Assembly (NCBI GenBank): GCA_902490005.1
Contig: CABUCM010000002.1
Span: 104,812-168,811 of the forward strand
Direction of reading: 5' to 3'
From: an uncultured Ruminiclostridium sp.
GTDB lineage: Bacteria; Bacillota; Clostridia; Oscillospirales; Acutalibacteraceae
Length of the DNA stretch: 64,000 nt
The position numbers and the translations under genes are program-made. How positions within the stretch are numbered: the stretch's first letter is position 1; the number at the start of each line of letters is the position of its first letter. Shown here in pieces: positions 43,621-52,884 of the stretch. The notes under the pieces were generated by a model that did no database searches, was not told the DNA's origin, and worked only from the letters and a program-made list of their open reading frames with translations.

Positions 43621-45476
43621 TTATATTCCTCCCAATCCAATACCGGTAGCTCTGTTACCCGCAAGCGGCAACCGCCGTAAGGGGCTAAAAAAATCTCTTT
43701 GACTTCACTCTCCATAGGTACTGGAGAAATCGGGAGTTCACCCGCGGAGTTATATTCTTTTACCCACTGTGAAGTTACCGCCGCTTCTGCTTTTAACTGC
43801 ACTGGCGCTTGCTCCCATTGAAAAGGCTGACGCGGAATATTTTTTATCAATGTTTTAAAACTATCTTGCGGCCGTTGCCGGTTCAGTTTTAACGCATAAT
43901 TCCACACCTCGCCTGAAACCGGAAACACCTCGTAATCCACAAAAGGCAGACTGCCGCTTCGGCGCACCCAGTTTTCCTTTAACGGAATGGAAAATAGCAG
44001 CGGCCCCCGCAGAACCCCTACCGCTAAGTTCGCGCGGTCTTCAATTCTTACTTCCATTGGGAGCTCTACTCGTATCTGATCCTCCTCTCGGAAAATACGT
44101 TTCAGCTCAAAATATTGCTGTTCTGTTTTCACGGTCTTTTCTGATGTTTGAACCGTGAAGTTCCGGCACCAGCCTGGCCGACGCAATTTCAGCGTTAATT
44201 CCTGGGTTTTTCCGTGATAAGTAAACACAGCGTTATCATAAAACGGATATCCGCTTTCCACCTCTATAGATCCTCCGCCTTCCAGGTCGACTAAACACGG
44301 CGCATAGGAAGAAATCACATAATCGCCATCTTTGCTTCTGTGCCATAGGTTTTGTATCAGCTTAGGCCAGCCCTGATGCATGTTAGCGGTGCAGCATCCA
44401 AAATTAGGCTCTAGCCCAAACATATTGGCATCGTCCCGATTCTCCGTCCAGTTTCTGCGGTCCGAAGTACAGCCGATTTGATTGACCTGCTGCACATACT
44501 GATGAGCCATCCAGTCTTTAGAGATCGTGGCGGGCAAAGCATTAAAGGCTATCCGCTCGATCCTATCGTACAGCTCTGTTTCTCCGGTAATGGTATAAAG
44601 ATGTTCCAACGAATACAGATATTCCATTACCGCGCAAAGTTCTGTCCCTTGGTAAGGAGAGGTTCCCGCCAGCCATTCGTCTCCTGAAAACAAGCCGTTC
44701 AACTGCCCGTGAAATCGATCAAGCTGGCAAATACCCTTGAGCGGCACTTGTTTATGCTTCGTCTCTCCAGAAACTCTGGAATAAAGCGCCGGCTCTTTTA
44801 ATCCCATAGCTACGTTCACTACATGTACCCGATGGTCAAATTTTGTCTGGTATCTCCAAAAAGGGAACCGCGTAAGCAGTCCGGTCCAATCCACCGACTG
44901 TTGGTGAAGCTTTTCCATTAGTTCCAGTAAAAAAACCTCGCAGGTTCGGTTATAAAGCCAGAGGATAGAGACCATATTTTCTCCAGCCCTGGCTTGTCCC
45001 CAGTCTCTCAGCGGCCGGTTGTCGATCTGACTGTTCAGATATTGAAAATAGCGCAGCATAAATGGAATAACCCTAGGATCGCCCGTAGCTTCTTCATATT
45101 GGCACAAGACTTTCAGCATCACCATTCTCGGCCACCAGTCGTCATTGTCTGCCGGGCCAAACATCCCGTCTTCCCGCTGACTGTTCAGGGTCCACTCCAG
45201 CCACTTTCGAGCCTTCTCGATTAGCATGCTGTCCTCCAGCAGATAAGCCAGAGGTACCAGCCCATCTAAATAGTACGGACCTCTTTCCCAGCTTTCCCCG
45301 CTGCCCCCGAGCCATCCGCTATTCTCACCCAATGGTTCCCAATAATCCGGCAGCAATCCGGTCATACCCTCAGCTTGGATCCTCAACTGATCCTTCAGCC
45401 AGCCCCGCGGCTTAATTTGTCCCAGCGGCAATGGATAAAATTCATTTTCCTGCAAAGGCGCTTTATTTTTCACCAT
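43617..45476 (-). CDS. GH127-type (DUF1680) glycosidase, beta-L-arabinofuranosidase-like
   Basis: 619-residue cytoplasmic protein of the DUF1680/GH127 family. An (alpha/alpha)6 barrel is followed by beta domains. The zinc and catalytic residues of the characterised beta-L-arabinofuranosidase are matched in pattern: Glu279-Leu-Cys281 (ExC) and Cys361-Cys362 (CCTANMHQGWPK), the second pair including the catalytic cysteine. Release of an arabinofuranosyl or similar residue from an imported glycoside is expected. It follows the two permease genes by 13 bases and overlaps the toroid glycosidase. The exact linkage is not determined; GH127, GH146 and relatives share this fold. Confidence 0.88.
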   Translation of the reverse strand: MVKNKAPLQENEFYPLPLGQIKPRGWLKDQLRIQAEGMTGLLPDYWEPLGENSGWLGGSGESWERGPYYLDGLVPLAYLLEDSMLIEKARKWLEWTLNSQREDGMFGPADNDDWWPRMVMLKVLCQYEEATGDPRVIPFMLRYFQYLNSQIDNRPLRDWGQARAGENMVSILWLYNRTCEVFLLELMEKLHQQSVDWTGLLTRFPFWRYQTKFDHRVHVVNVAMGLKEPALYSRVSGETKHKQVPLKGICQLDRFHGQLNGLFSGDEWLAGTSPYQGTELCAVMEYLYSLEHLYTITGETELYDRIERIAFNALPATISKDWMAHQYVQQVNQIGCTSDRRNWTENRDDANMFGLEPNFGCCTANMHQGWPKLIQNLWHRSKDGDYVISSYAPCLVDLEGGGSIEVESGYPFYDNAVFTYHGKTQELTLKLRRPGWCRNFTVQTSEKTVKTEQQYFELKRIFREEDQIRVELPMEVRIEDRANLAVGVLRGPLLFSIPLKENWVRRSGSLPFVDYEVFPVSGEVWNYALKLNRQRPQDSFKTLIKNIPRQPFQWEQAPVQLKAEAAVTSQWVKEYNSAGELPISPVPMESEVKEIFLAPYGGCRLRVTELPVLDWEEYK

Positions 45477-45489
45477 AACTGTCTCTCCT

Positions 45490-46320
45490 TTAACCTTTTA
45501 CAGCTCCGGCGGCTAAACCGCGGATAAAACTTTTAGAATTAAACAGAAACAGGAGAATCAGAGGTAAGGTCCCCAATGTCAAGCCAAGCACGCGGGCCGC
45601 ATAATCGGTGCGGTAAACCGCCCCCAAGGAGTACATAGCTAAAGGAATGGTAAATAGCTCCTGTTTATTAATCATTACCAGAGGAATCAGGAAATTATTC
45701 CATGAACTTAAAAAGACGAGCAGTCCCAAAGTCAAAATGATAGGTTTTGATAAACTGATCACAAAACTGAAAAACAGTCTCAATTCGCCGCAGCCATCCA
45801 TTCTGGCGCTTTCTAAAATTTCAGTGGGCACACTGTCTTTCATAGACTGGGTCATTAAAAACACACCCAGCGCATTGGCGGCCCAAGGAACAATAAACGG
45901 AAGATGAGTCTGGTTCCAACCAAAAGCCTTCATTTCCATAGTAAAGGCCACTAGTCCCAATCCTTGGGGGATCATCATAGTCGCCAGAACAAACCCCTGC
46001 AAAAATCCTCTTCCCTTAAAACGAAACTTAGCAAAAGCGTATCCCGCCATAGCGCTAACTAAAACCGCCAGCACGGTTGCTGAAACAGCAATATAGATAC
46101 TGTTCCAGTATGCCTGAAAAAACTGCCCGCCCATTACGGTTTTGAAATTGTTCAGCAGATAATTCCCTGGTAAAAGCTGAATTTGTTTAAAAAGATCTTC
46201 GTTATAGTGGGTTCCCATGATAATCATGACATAAAACGGAAAAATAGACACAAACGTGACGATGCACATTACTAAAATCAGCAGAATACTTTTTCTCGTT
46301 TTTTTCTTCGCTGTTTTCAT
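45490..46320 (-). CDS. Carbohydrate ABC transporter permease, MalG type
   Basis: 276-residue permease with about six hydrophobic segments. Its docking loop is ESARMDG (residues 170-176), with Ser for the first Ala of the usual EAA; otherwise a normal MalG-type protein. It overlaps the MalF-type gene by four bases. It serves the importer of the DUF1680 operon under the YesN/YesM pair at 49182-52457. Confidence 0.93.
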   Translation of the reverse strand: MKTAKKKTRKSILLILVMCIVTFVSIFPFYVMIIMGTHYNEDLFKQIQLLPGNYLLNNFKTVMGGQFFQAYWNSIYIAVSATVLAVLVSAMAGYAFAKFRFKGRGFLQGFVLATMMIPQGLGLVAFTMEMKAFGWNQTHLPFIVPWAANALGVFLMTQSMKDSVPTEILESARMDGCGELRLFFSFVISLSKPIILTLGLLVFLSSWNNFLIPLVMINKQELFTIPLAMYSLGAVYRTDYAARVLGLTLGTLPLILLFLFNSKSFIRGLAAGAVKG

Positions 46321-47249
46321 TGTTCTTCCCTCCGGTTCATGAATTTGAAATACAGGAAACAGAACACGGCAATAAACACAAACAAACTGTATGAAATTGC
46401 TGAGCCATACCCATAGTCCATACCTGTTCCAAAAGTTTTATCATAGAAGTACCACATAACCGTCAGCAGCGTTCTGTTCGGCCCTCCCGCCATAATTGTG
46501 TTATTGGAGGCTCCGCCCGAAATCAGCAGCATCGGCTGGTCGAATAGCTGCAATCCATTGATCATACCAGTAATCACCAGAAACAGTGTGACTGGTTTCA
46601 ACATAGGAACCGTAATCTTAAAAAATGTGTTAACCGTAGAGGATCCGTCAACCTTTGCCGCCTCATACACATCCTTAGGAATGGATGACATACCCGCGAG
46701 ATAAATCACCATAAAATAGCCTGAGTTCTGCCACACCACCAGTAGAATCATGACTGCCCGCGTAATGACAGGATCTCCGCCCAGCCAATCAATTCCTTGG
46801 TCGCTGAGCCCCAGCTGGATCAGCGCTCGGTTGATTAAGCCGGTCCGGTAGTCAAACAAAAGAGAAAAAATGATGCCTACTGCTACCGGAACTGTAATAT
46901 ACGGCAAAAAATTTCCTAATTGAAAAAATTTTTTAAAGGGCAGCTTCTCACTGTACAAAGCTGTCGCCAGAAGCATACCAATAATTAACATCAGGGGAAT
47001 ATAAATTGCCATTAAAGCTACTGTATTAAATAGAGCTTTGAAAAAGTAAGGATCGTTTGTAAAAATTTGAACATAGTTTTTTACACCAATAAAATTTGCT
47101 TCACTGATACCGTCCCAATCAGTAAAGCTTAGGTACAGCGTATATAAAATGGGGAAAAAGCTGAATGTTAAGTAGGCCAAAAAATAAGGAGACAGAAAAA
47201 AATACGGCCATGCTTTCGTAAGCTTTCTTTTCTTAAGTTTTCCCACCAT
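46317..47249 (-). CDS. Carbohydrate ABC transporter permease, MalF type
   Basis: 310-residue permease with a basic N terminus (KLKKRKLTK), six or more hydrophobic segments and the loop EAAKVDG (residues 196-202). It has an AAAGGAGG site. A strong terminator lies between it and the upstream binding-protein gene. Confidence 0.93.
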   Translation of the reverse strand: MVGKLKKRKLTKAWPYFFLSPYFLAYLTFSFFPILYTLYLSFTDWDGISEANFIGVKNYVQIFTNDPYFFKALFNTVALMAIYIPLMLIIGMLLATALYSEKLPFKKFFQLGNFLPYITVPVAVGIIFSLLFDYRTGLINRALIQLGLSDQGIDWLGGDPVITRAVMILLVVWQNSGYFMVIYLAGMSSIPKDVYEAAKVDGSSTVNTFFKITVPMLKPVTLFLVITGMINGLQLFDQPMLLISGGASNNTIMAGGPNRTLLTVMWYFYDKTFGTGMDYGYGSAISYSLFVFIAVFCFLYFKFMNRREEQ

Positions 47250-47276
47250 CTTTCCTCCTTTTACCGCGAGATTCTT

Positions 47277-47328
47277 AAAAAAGGCGGAACCGCAGGTACA
47301 GGGCTTTCCATTACCCGCTGTTCCGCCT
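47277..47328 (-). terminator. Intrinsic terminator or attenuator after binding-protein gene
   Basis: AGGCGGAAC (47320-47328, minus) pairs with GTTCCGCCT (47282-47290, minus), with further inner pairs GCGGGTA/TACCTGC, and is followed by TTTTTT. It lies 86 bases after the binding-protein stop and 28 bases before the permease start, so only readthrough reaches the permeases. Confidence 0.85.
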
Positions 47329-47413
47329 AACCCAACCCTTTTCCTTATTTGTTCTACTAAAAGGAAGCAAGTTTTACTTTGTTTTTTGCTCTACTAAAAG
47401 CCAGACGCAGGAT

Positions 47414-48748
47414 TTATCCCATTAAATCCGGTTCTTTATTAGTCAGCTCGTCTTTAAAATACTGACAGGCAGATTCCAATGTTACTGCCTCATCTTTTTC
47501 AATCAATTTTTCGGTCAGCAACAGCACTTCTGTGATAGAGCCGTCGTAAATATTATTGGGACGAGTTTCAAGACCTTCCGGAATCACCTTATACAAAAGC
47601 TCATTCACGTTTTGTCCGCCGAAATAGGGGTCTTCCCTGCCGGAAAAGTCAAAATTATCGCCGCCGTATAAATCTTTTCTAGGCACAAAGAAATCCTGGG
47701 TATCCCGATAGGCTTTAGCTCCTTCGTCCGTCATAGTAGACCAGTGCAGGAAAGCCCATGCCGCTTCTTTTACGTCGCTGCTTTTGGAAATGCCAAACAT
47801 GGTGCCGCCGTAATTATAGCCTCCGCCAGGGGCTTCCATAACCCTCCAGTTGCCTTCTCCGTTAGGATCGTTAGGCTTAATAACAAAGGAAAGCGCCCAA
47901 GCCGGAGCCGGATAGAAAATATGGGAACTTTCCGCAAAAGAGGCATTCCACGCCGGCGTCCATTGATCGATCATATCACAGCAGTTATTTTCCTTTAGCA
48001 TTAGCAGAGTCTCTAAAGTGGGAACTATTACTTTGTCAAAGTTAATGAGTTTTCCGTCCTCCACCAGCGGATCAGGGTGCTGATTGAATACCATTCTGCC
48101 CGCATCTTGGAACCCGGTCAGCATAAATACTTTTCCACCACTTTGCTCATATACTTCTTTGCCTTTTTGGGCGAAGGTTTCCCAATCCGGCAGCAGTTCT
48201 TTCATCTCGTCGGGGTCATCTGTGCCAAAGTATTCTTTGGCCAGATCCGCTTTATAAGCCATACCGGAGGCGGTAATCACGTTGTCCAGCCCGCAAATTT
48301 GACCTTGCTGGTTTCTCAATAGGGGAAGATCATAATCCATAATCTTGTCTGTTTCCAGGTTATAGGGAGCGGCCTCTAAATCCTCCCAAATATCATAGCT
48401 TAAAATTTTGCCGCGCCAGTCCATTTCGGCACATAAAATATCCGGCAGCTCTGTTCCGGAGGAAACAGCAGTCTGGATTTTTTTTACGTAATCCGCGTTT
48501 ACTACCGGTACCACTTCCAGTGTAACATTAGGATAAGTTTTATTGAACTCGTCCCACATAAGCCGGGCTCCGGGCTCATCCCAATACCACCATACAACGT
48601 TGCCTTCCACCTTTTCCGGATCCTGCTCAAACGCGGACACGGTTTCTGTACCATCCGTCTGACTGTTCTGTCCTTCACCGTTAGAACAGCTAGTCAATGC
48701 CAGTAAAAGAGCGATTGCCAATGCCGTTAATCTCACTGCTTTTTTCAT
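47414..48748 (-). CDS. Extracellular solute-binding lipoprotein (sugar importer)
   Basis: 444-residue family 1 binding lipoprotein. The signal ends at LTSC (Cys21), followed by a short linker and the binding domain beginning VVWWYWDEPGARLMWDEFNKTYP (shown by this motif's first residues). It is the first gene of the importer/glycosidase operon. Upstream is TATAAT at 48803-48808 with no good -35 box, which suggests activation by the YesN-type regulator encoded at 50958. The ligand may be an arabinose-containing oligosaccharide, judged by the downstream DUF1680 enzyme. Confidence 0.92.
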   Translation of the reverse strand: MKKAVRLTALAIALLLALTSCSNGEGQNSQTDGTETVSAFEQDPEKVEGNVVWWYWDEPGARLMWDEFNKTYPNVTLEVVPVVNADYVKKIQTAVSSGTELPDILCAEMDWRGKILSYDIWEDLEAAPYNLETDKIMDYDLPLLRNQQGQICGLDNVITASGMAYKADLAKEYFGTDDPDEMKELLPDWETFAQKGKEVYEQSGGKVFMLTGFQDAGRMVFNQHPDPLVEDGKLINFDKVIVPTLETLLMLKENNCCDMIDQWTPAWNASFAESSHIFYPAPAWALSFVIKPNDPNGEGNWRVMEAPGGGYNYGGTMFGISKSSDVKEAAWAFLHWSTMTDEGAKAYRDTQDFFVPRKDLYGGDNFDFSGREDPYFGGQNVNELLYKVIPEGLETRPNNIYDGSITEVLLLTEKLIEKDEAVTLESACQYFKDELTNKEPDLMG

Positions 48749-48802
48749 TGATTACAGCCCTCCTTAAATATTCCGTCGAATCCCGGGATTTTCCGTGTTT
48801 TT

Positions 48803-48868
48803 ATTATAACCCGTTTAATTCTATCAAAAGCGTTTAAAAAACGATAAAAAGTGTATAAAATTTTATAC
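48803..48868 (-). promoter_or_regulatory. Activator-dependent-looking promoter with upstream palindrome
   Basis: TATAAT on the minus strand at 48803-48808 lacks a convincing -35 box. A perfect 16-base palindrome GTATAAAATTTTATAC lies at 48853-48868, about 65 bases upstream of the predicted start, a usual place for an activator. AAACG/CGTTT occurs three times between them. The AraC-type regulator encoded upstream is the natural candidate. Confidence 0.45.
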
Positions 48869-49111
48869 TAAACGTTCTTTTCCCGCAGACTATTGCCTTT
48901 GATGTGCTTTTCCTTAGGCAAATCAATTACAATATAGTTTTTTCGTCGTTTTTCTTTATCTGAGCAAACCTGTGTATTATAATTTCCAACAAGGTTCGAG
49001 AAGAATCGGATAATTTGGACATAAACATCCGCAAATAATCGTAACCCTCATAGGTAATGATTGTGGCAGTTCTGCCAACATGCTCCAGCCAAAAGAGGCA
49101 GCAATACAACG

Positions 49112-49139
49112 AAGGGAGAGACCCTTTGGCCTCTCCCTT
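49112..49139. terminator. Stem-loop downstream of the sensor kinase gene
   Basis: AAGGGAGAG (49112-49120) pairs with CTCTCCCTT (49131-49139). The plus-strand side ends in TTTTC, while the minus-strand side has only TTCGTTG. It lies 43 bases after the kinase stop (49182) so it probably ends the regulator operon, but the better T tract faces the other way. The remaining gap 48869-49111 shows no gene. Confidence 0.5.
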
Positions 49140-49181
49140 TTCAACAGTACATTTAAAAATGTTAATTTATCTATAAAGTGC

Positions 49182-50945
49182 CTAGCGTTGCAGCTTCGTT
49201 TCCGACTTCTGATAGGGAAGCGTAATGCTGATTTCTGTTCCCTTTCCACACACGCTGTGAAATCTCATCCCGTAGGAACTTCCATACATAAACTGGATCC
49301 TTTCTACAATACTGTTCAGTCCAATGTGTCTCGCAGAGTCATTTTTCTGACGGCGCTGTTCAATAGCCAGTTCTAAACTTTCCTGGTCTGTGCCCATGCC
49401 ATTATCCGACACTTCAATTTGGAGAGTTTGATCCGCCAGTAATTCCGCTTTTATTTGAATCACTCCACACCTTCCTGTCGGGAAAATACCGTGTAACAAA
49501 GCATTTTCCACCAGAGGCTGCAAAACAGTTTTAGGGATCAGTGCACATTTTAAGAATTCAGGCACCTGTATCTTCAACTCAAATTTGCCCGGATACCGGT
49601 ACTCTTGAATCCGCGCATAATGTTTGACCGTTTCCAATTCATGCTCCACTGTAGCCTGGACCGATCTATCGCTAATCTGAATGACATCCTGCAGCAAAAA
49701 AATCAAAGAGCTGGCTACAGATGCACAGTCATCGTTTCCCTCTTTTTTTGCCAGATAAACAAGGGTATTAAGGGTGTTATAAGTAAAATGAGGATTCAGT
49801 CTAGCTAAAATTAAATCATATTCCTGTTCCCGTATCTGCTTTTCATTTTCTACCGTTAACACCAAATATTCATTCAACTGATTCATCATTCGGTTAAATC
49901 CTTCTCCCAGCACTTCCATTTCATCGTTGGTTCTAATATGGGACTGAACATTTAAATCACCTTGTCCCGCTTGTTCCATCAGTCCAACCAATTCATCAAC
50001 AGGCCGGGTGATTTTCAGCACAATAGGTTCCAGAAAAACAATGCTGACGACTAGGCAAAGCAGGCCAATAGCGATAAATAAAACGGGAATGTGTTTCAAT
50101 TTATCTCGGATAAATCCCTCAGAGATAAATGCGGAAAGAATCCAGTCCTGATACGCCAAGGTCTCCTGCATCAGATATCCATCCTGAATCTGCGCCAAGT
50201 TTTTCGGGGCAGAAACGCTGTTATTCTGAATCATTGTGTCTGTCATATGACCGGTAACTCGTCCTTCCGGCCAGTAAAGCGTTGTTCCCTTGCTGTTAGC
50301 CCAGGCAAAATCGTCAAAATAGCTGGCGTCTTCCTTAATGTGATCAATCAGCCAAGTCAGACGAAGGTTAATAATCACCTGGCCTGCGTCTTCTTGAGGC
50401 CTATCCGGATCAACTACAGGCGCAATCAGACTCAGTATTGGTTCCTCCGCACCATACAAGTTGGAGAGGTTGTGGGGATCAGTAAAATAAAACCTATTCT
50501 CGGTGTGGTTGCCTTCTGTGTACCAGGGTTCCTTTAATACATTCGAAAAATACTCATCAAATGGAGCTTTATCCCACAATACAGAACCATCTTGGCATAC
50601 CAGCGCGATTGACTGAACATATTCCCTCATGCTGATATACTGCTGCAATTTTTTTACAACCTTATGGGTAGTGTTGACCTCTTCCTCTACTGAAGCATAG
50701 TTCTGGGACTGGATAAAATCAGTGATATCTTCATCCGCCACAATTGTATAGCCTAGTTTCAGTGAATCGTCTTCCATATACTCCAACATTCTGGCCGTCT
50801 GAGACAGCTTGATTGCGTTATCAGAAAGAATTTGATCCCGAAGCGTGGTATGTACATATCGATAAGTGACTCCCAGGCCAATCAACAGACATACCGTTAC
50901 TACCACCATAACGCCTAAAATGATTTTATGTTTTATCTTCCGCAT
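49182..50945 (-). CDS. YesM-type sensor histidine kinase
   Basis: 587 residues. Membrane helix at about 8-28, an extracytoplasmic sensing domain, a second helix at about 286-305, a HAMP domain (about 306-358), then the H-box ARLNPHFTYN with His386, the N-box LVENALLHG and SDNGMG for ATP binding. It autophosphorylates in response to a sugar outside the cell and passes phosphate to the YesN-type regulator whose gene precedes it by 12 bases. The pair probably activates the importer/glycosidase operon that follows on the same strand. Confidence 0.93.
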   Translation of the reverse strand: MRKIKHKIILGVMVVVTVCLLIGLGVTYRYVHTTLRDQILSDNAIKLSQTARMLEYMEDDSLKLGYTIVADEDITDFIQSQNYASVEEEVNTTHKVVKKLQQYISMREYVQSIALVCQDGSVLWDKAPFDEYFSNVLKEPWYTEGNHTENRFYFTDPHNLSNLYGAEEPILSLIAPVVDPDRPQEDAGQVIINLRLTWLIDHIKEDASYFDDFAWANSKGTTLYWPEGRVTGHMTDTMIQNNSVSAPKNLAQIQDGYLMQETLAYQDWILSAFISEGFIRDKLKHIPVLFIAIGLLCLVVSIVFLEPIVLKITRPVDELVGLMEQAGQGDLNVQSHIRTNDEMEVLGEGFNRMMNQLNEYLVLTVENEKQIREQEYDLILARLNPHFTYNTLNTLVYLAKKEGNDDCASVASSLIFLLQDVIQISDRSVQATVEHELETVKHYARIQEYRYPGKFELKIQVPEFLKCALIPKTVLQPLVENALLHGIFPTGRCGVIQIKAELLADQTLQIEVSDNGMGTDQESLELAIEQRRQKNDSARHIGLNSIVERIQFMYGSSYGMRFHSVCGKGTEISITLPYQKSETKLQR

Positions 50946-50957
50946 AGCAATTTTCCT

Positions 50958-52457
50958 CTAATGAAGCAAGCTTTTATTCTGACTGCGGTATTTCTGAGGG
51001 GTAGATCCGGTATATTTTTTAAAGACCGTACTGAAATACTGGGCGGAATGGTACCCCACCTGTTCCGCTAAATCATAGATTTTCCACCGGCGTTGTAAAA
51101 TTAGCTTTTTTGCCATTTCCATACGGTACTCCGTAAGATATTCGGTGACGGTTTTTCCAGTTTCTTGTTTAAAAATCTTAATTAAATAAACGCCGCTGAT
51201 TCCCAGTTCTTCTGCTATCGTTTCAACGCTAAGATCACGGCTGTAATTCCGCTGGATAAACAAAACCGCCTGGCCCGCTTTAGAAGAACCCTGTCCTTGA
51301 TTATGGGCCAAAATTTCTTTGGAGAGCAACTGAAACTGCTCAGAGAACCATGTATAAATTCCTAAAAAATCTCTCCATAGTTCCCGATTGAACGCACCCA
51401 TCTGATCCAGCTCATACAAAGAGGGCATGTCCAATTCTCCTCGCTGCCAGTTGATTCCGGTAACCAGCATTTTCACCAGCATTGCGAACGCCGACATCGA
51501 GCCCTTAGCTTTTTCAAATGTATTTTTTAATATTGTTTCCCCGGGTTCTCCCTTTCTAATCTGAGAAAACAACTCGTCGATCTGTTTTTGAGAAACCTGT
51601 TCGCCTACGGGGATGGTTGGCTCCTCTCTTAAATAGAGAATCTGCCCTTGTCCAAGAAAAAAGCGCCGTTCAACAAAATCACTCAGTCTCTGATAAATCT
51701 GCTGACTTTGAGCCTGTAAACATGGCGTCACCGCAAAGGCAACAGAGGCATTAAAGCCGGTATACTCATAAAAAATCTGCTGCAATTCTTCTCCCAGCAT
51801 TTTCAATTCCTGGGATATAACAGAGTAACGATAAACATTTTTCAGATAAATACCAAGAAAAAATTTGTTTTTTACCGCATCCAGAATCTCCACATAATCT
51901 ATAGCCTGGTATTGACTAAAATCAATACACCGAATCGGTTCCACAGGAGGGGCGTAAATTTCAAAATCACCTCCTAAAACTGGGTAAACACTGTCCGGGC
52001 ACAAAACGCAAGGAAGAATTTGACGCGTTTGGCCGTTTTCCCGCTTTTCCTGGCTCCTTCGATTTTTCAATTCCATAGATAAGCTTGCCACTGCCCGGTC
52101 TAATTCATGCAATAAGGTTTCTGCTTGTAAATCATGTTTAAGCACATAACCGCTGGCTCCCATTCTTAACGCTTCCTGGACATATTGAAACTCCCGGTAC
52201 GCCGTTAAAAAAATAAATTTCACCGGAATTCCGAAGTCTAAGATTTCCTGCATTAAGTTAATTCCATTTTTATCGGGCATGGAAATATCCACCAGCATAA
52301 TAGTTGGTTTCAGTTTTTGAAATAAACGAACCGCTTCTCCAGCGCTGGTAGCTTTGGCCGCAAGACGATAATTCGTTTGTTCCCAAGCGATCAGCTTCTC
52401 GATATAATCAAGCGCTAAAATTTCATCATCTACTGCCATAACACTGATAGGTCTCAT
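50958..52457 (-). CDS. YesN-type response regulator with AraC-family DNA-binding domain
   Basis: 499 residues. The receiver domain (about 1-125) has the acidic pair in VDDE and the phospho-acceptor Asp57 in LVDISMP. A long central region follows and then an AraC-type double helix-turn-helix (about 395-499) including LSVETIAEELGISGVYLIKIFK and YHSAQYFSTVFKKYTGSTP (motifs, not the whole domain). It binds DNA as an activator when phosphorylated by the kinase encoded next. Its gene is the first of the regulator operon. Confidence 0.93.
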   Translation of the reverse strand: MRPISVMAVDDEILALDYIEKLIAWEQTNYRLAAKATSAGEAVRLFQKLKPTIMLVDISMPDKNGINLMQEILDFGIPVKFIFLTAYREFQYVQEALRMGASGYVLKHDLQAETLLHELDRAVASLSMELKNRRSQEKRENGQTRQILPCVLCPDSVYPVLGGDFEIYAPPVEPIRCIDFSQYQAIDYVEILDAVKNKFFLGIYLKNVYRYSVISQELKMLGEELQQIFYEYTGFNASVAFAVTPCLQAQSQQIYQRLSDFVERRFFLGQGQILYLREEPTIPVGEQVSQKQIDELFSQIRKGEPGETILKNTFEKAKGSMSAFAMLVKMLVTGINWQRGELDMPSLYELDQMGAFNRELWRDFLGIYTWFSEQFQLLSKEILAHNQGQGSSKAGQAVLFIQRNYSRDLSVETIAEELGISGVYLIKIFKQETGKTVTEYLTEYRMEMAKKLILQRRWKIYDLAEQVGYHSAQYFSTVFKKYTGSTPQKYRSQNKSLLH

Positions 52458-52734
52458 GCTTCCCAGCCTTTCCCCGATTTTTACATGTTAAAGATAACAT
52501 ATTCCTCTAAAATTCACAATAGCCGCAGATAAACCAAATTTTTCATATTAATAATACTCATCTATAAAGGTTGTTAAAAAGCCATCAGTAAAAATAATAT
52601 GAGAAAAATATCGGACCCATATATCAAAACTAAAATCATCAATGAATTGCAACGGGATAAAAATTTGCGGTCCCGAACGCCTTCATTTTCGATTTCACAT
52701 TGTATTTTTTCAATTTTTACTTTAGAGTATATCA
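52458..52734. other. AT-rich intergenic region upstream of the response regulator
   Basis: No gene is visible. It must contain the promoter for the regulator pair; TTGTGA and TTATCT with 16 bases between them near 52490-52525 are a weak candidate. The dispersed repeat copy B begins at 52735. Confidence 0.5.
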
Positions 52735-52875
52735 TTTTTCTGTTTTTTGCTTTTTGATGTCACATTTCTATAAAAAGAGATAAACCTCGAAAAACGGTTT
52801 AAATACCGGGTTTATAGCATAGAAAAAGAGGTCGGAATCTGGATGGTCTCACTTTTGAGTTCCAAATTCCGGCCC
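52735..52875 (-). repeat. Dispersed ~140-base repeat, copy B, with terminator hairpin
   Basis: Partner of 41334-41473 at about 80 percent identity. On the minus strand, right after the DUF1680 stop (52885), GGCCGGAATTTGGAACTCA folds with TGAGACCATCCAGATTCCGACC (interrupted pairing: GG/CC, CGGAAT/ATTCCG, TGGA/TCCA, CTCA/TGAG) around AAAG, followed by TCTTTTTC. This is a plausible terminator inside the repeat. The rest of the repeat is AT-rich and non-coding. Confidence 0.72.
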
Positions 52876-52884
52876 CTGTTCTTC

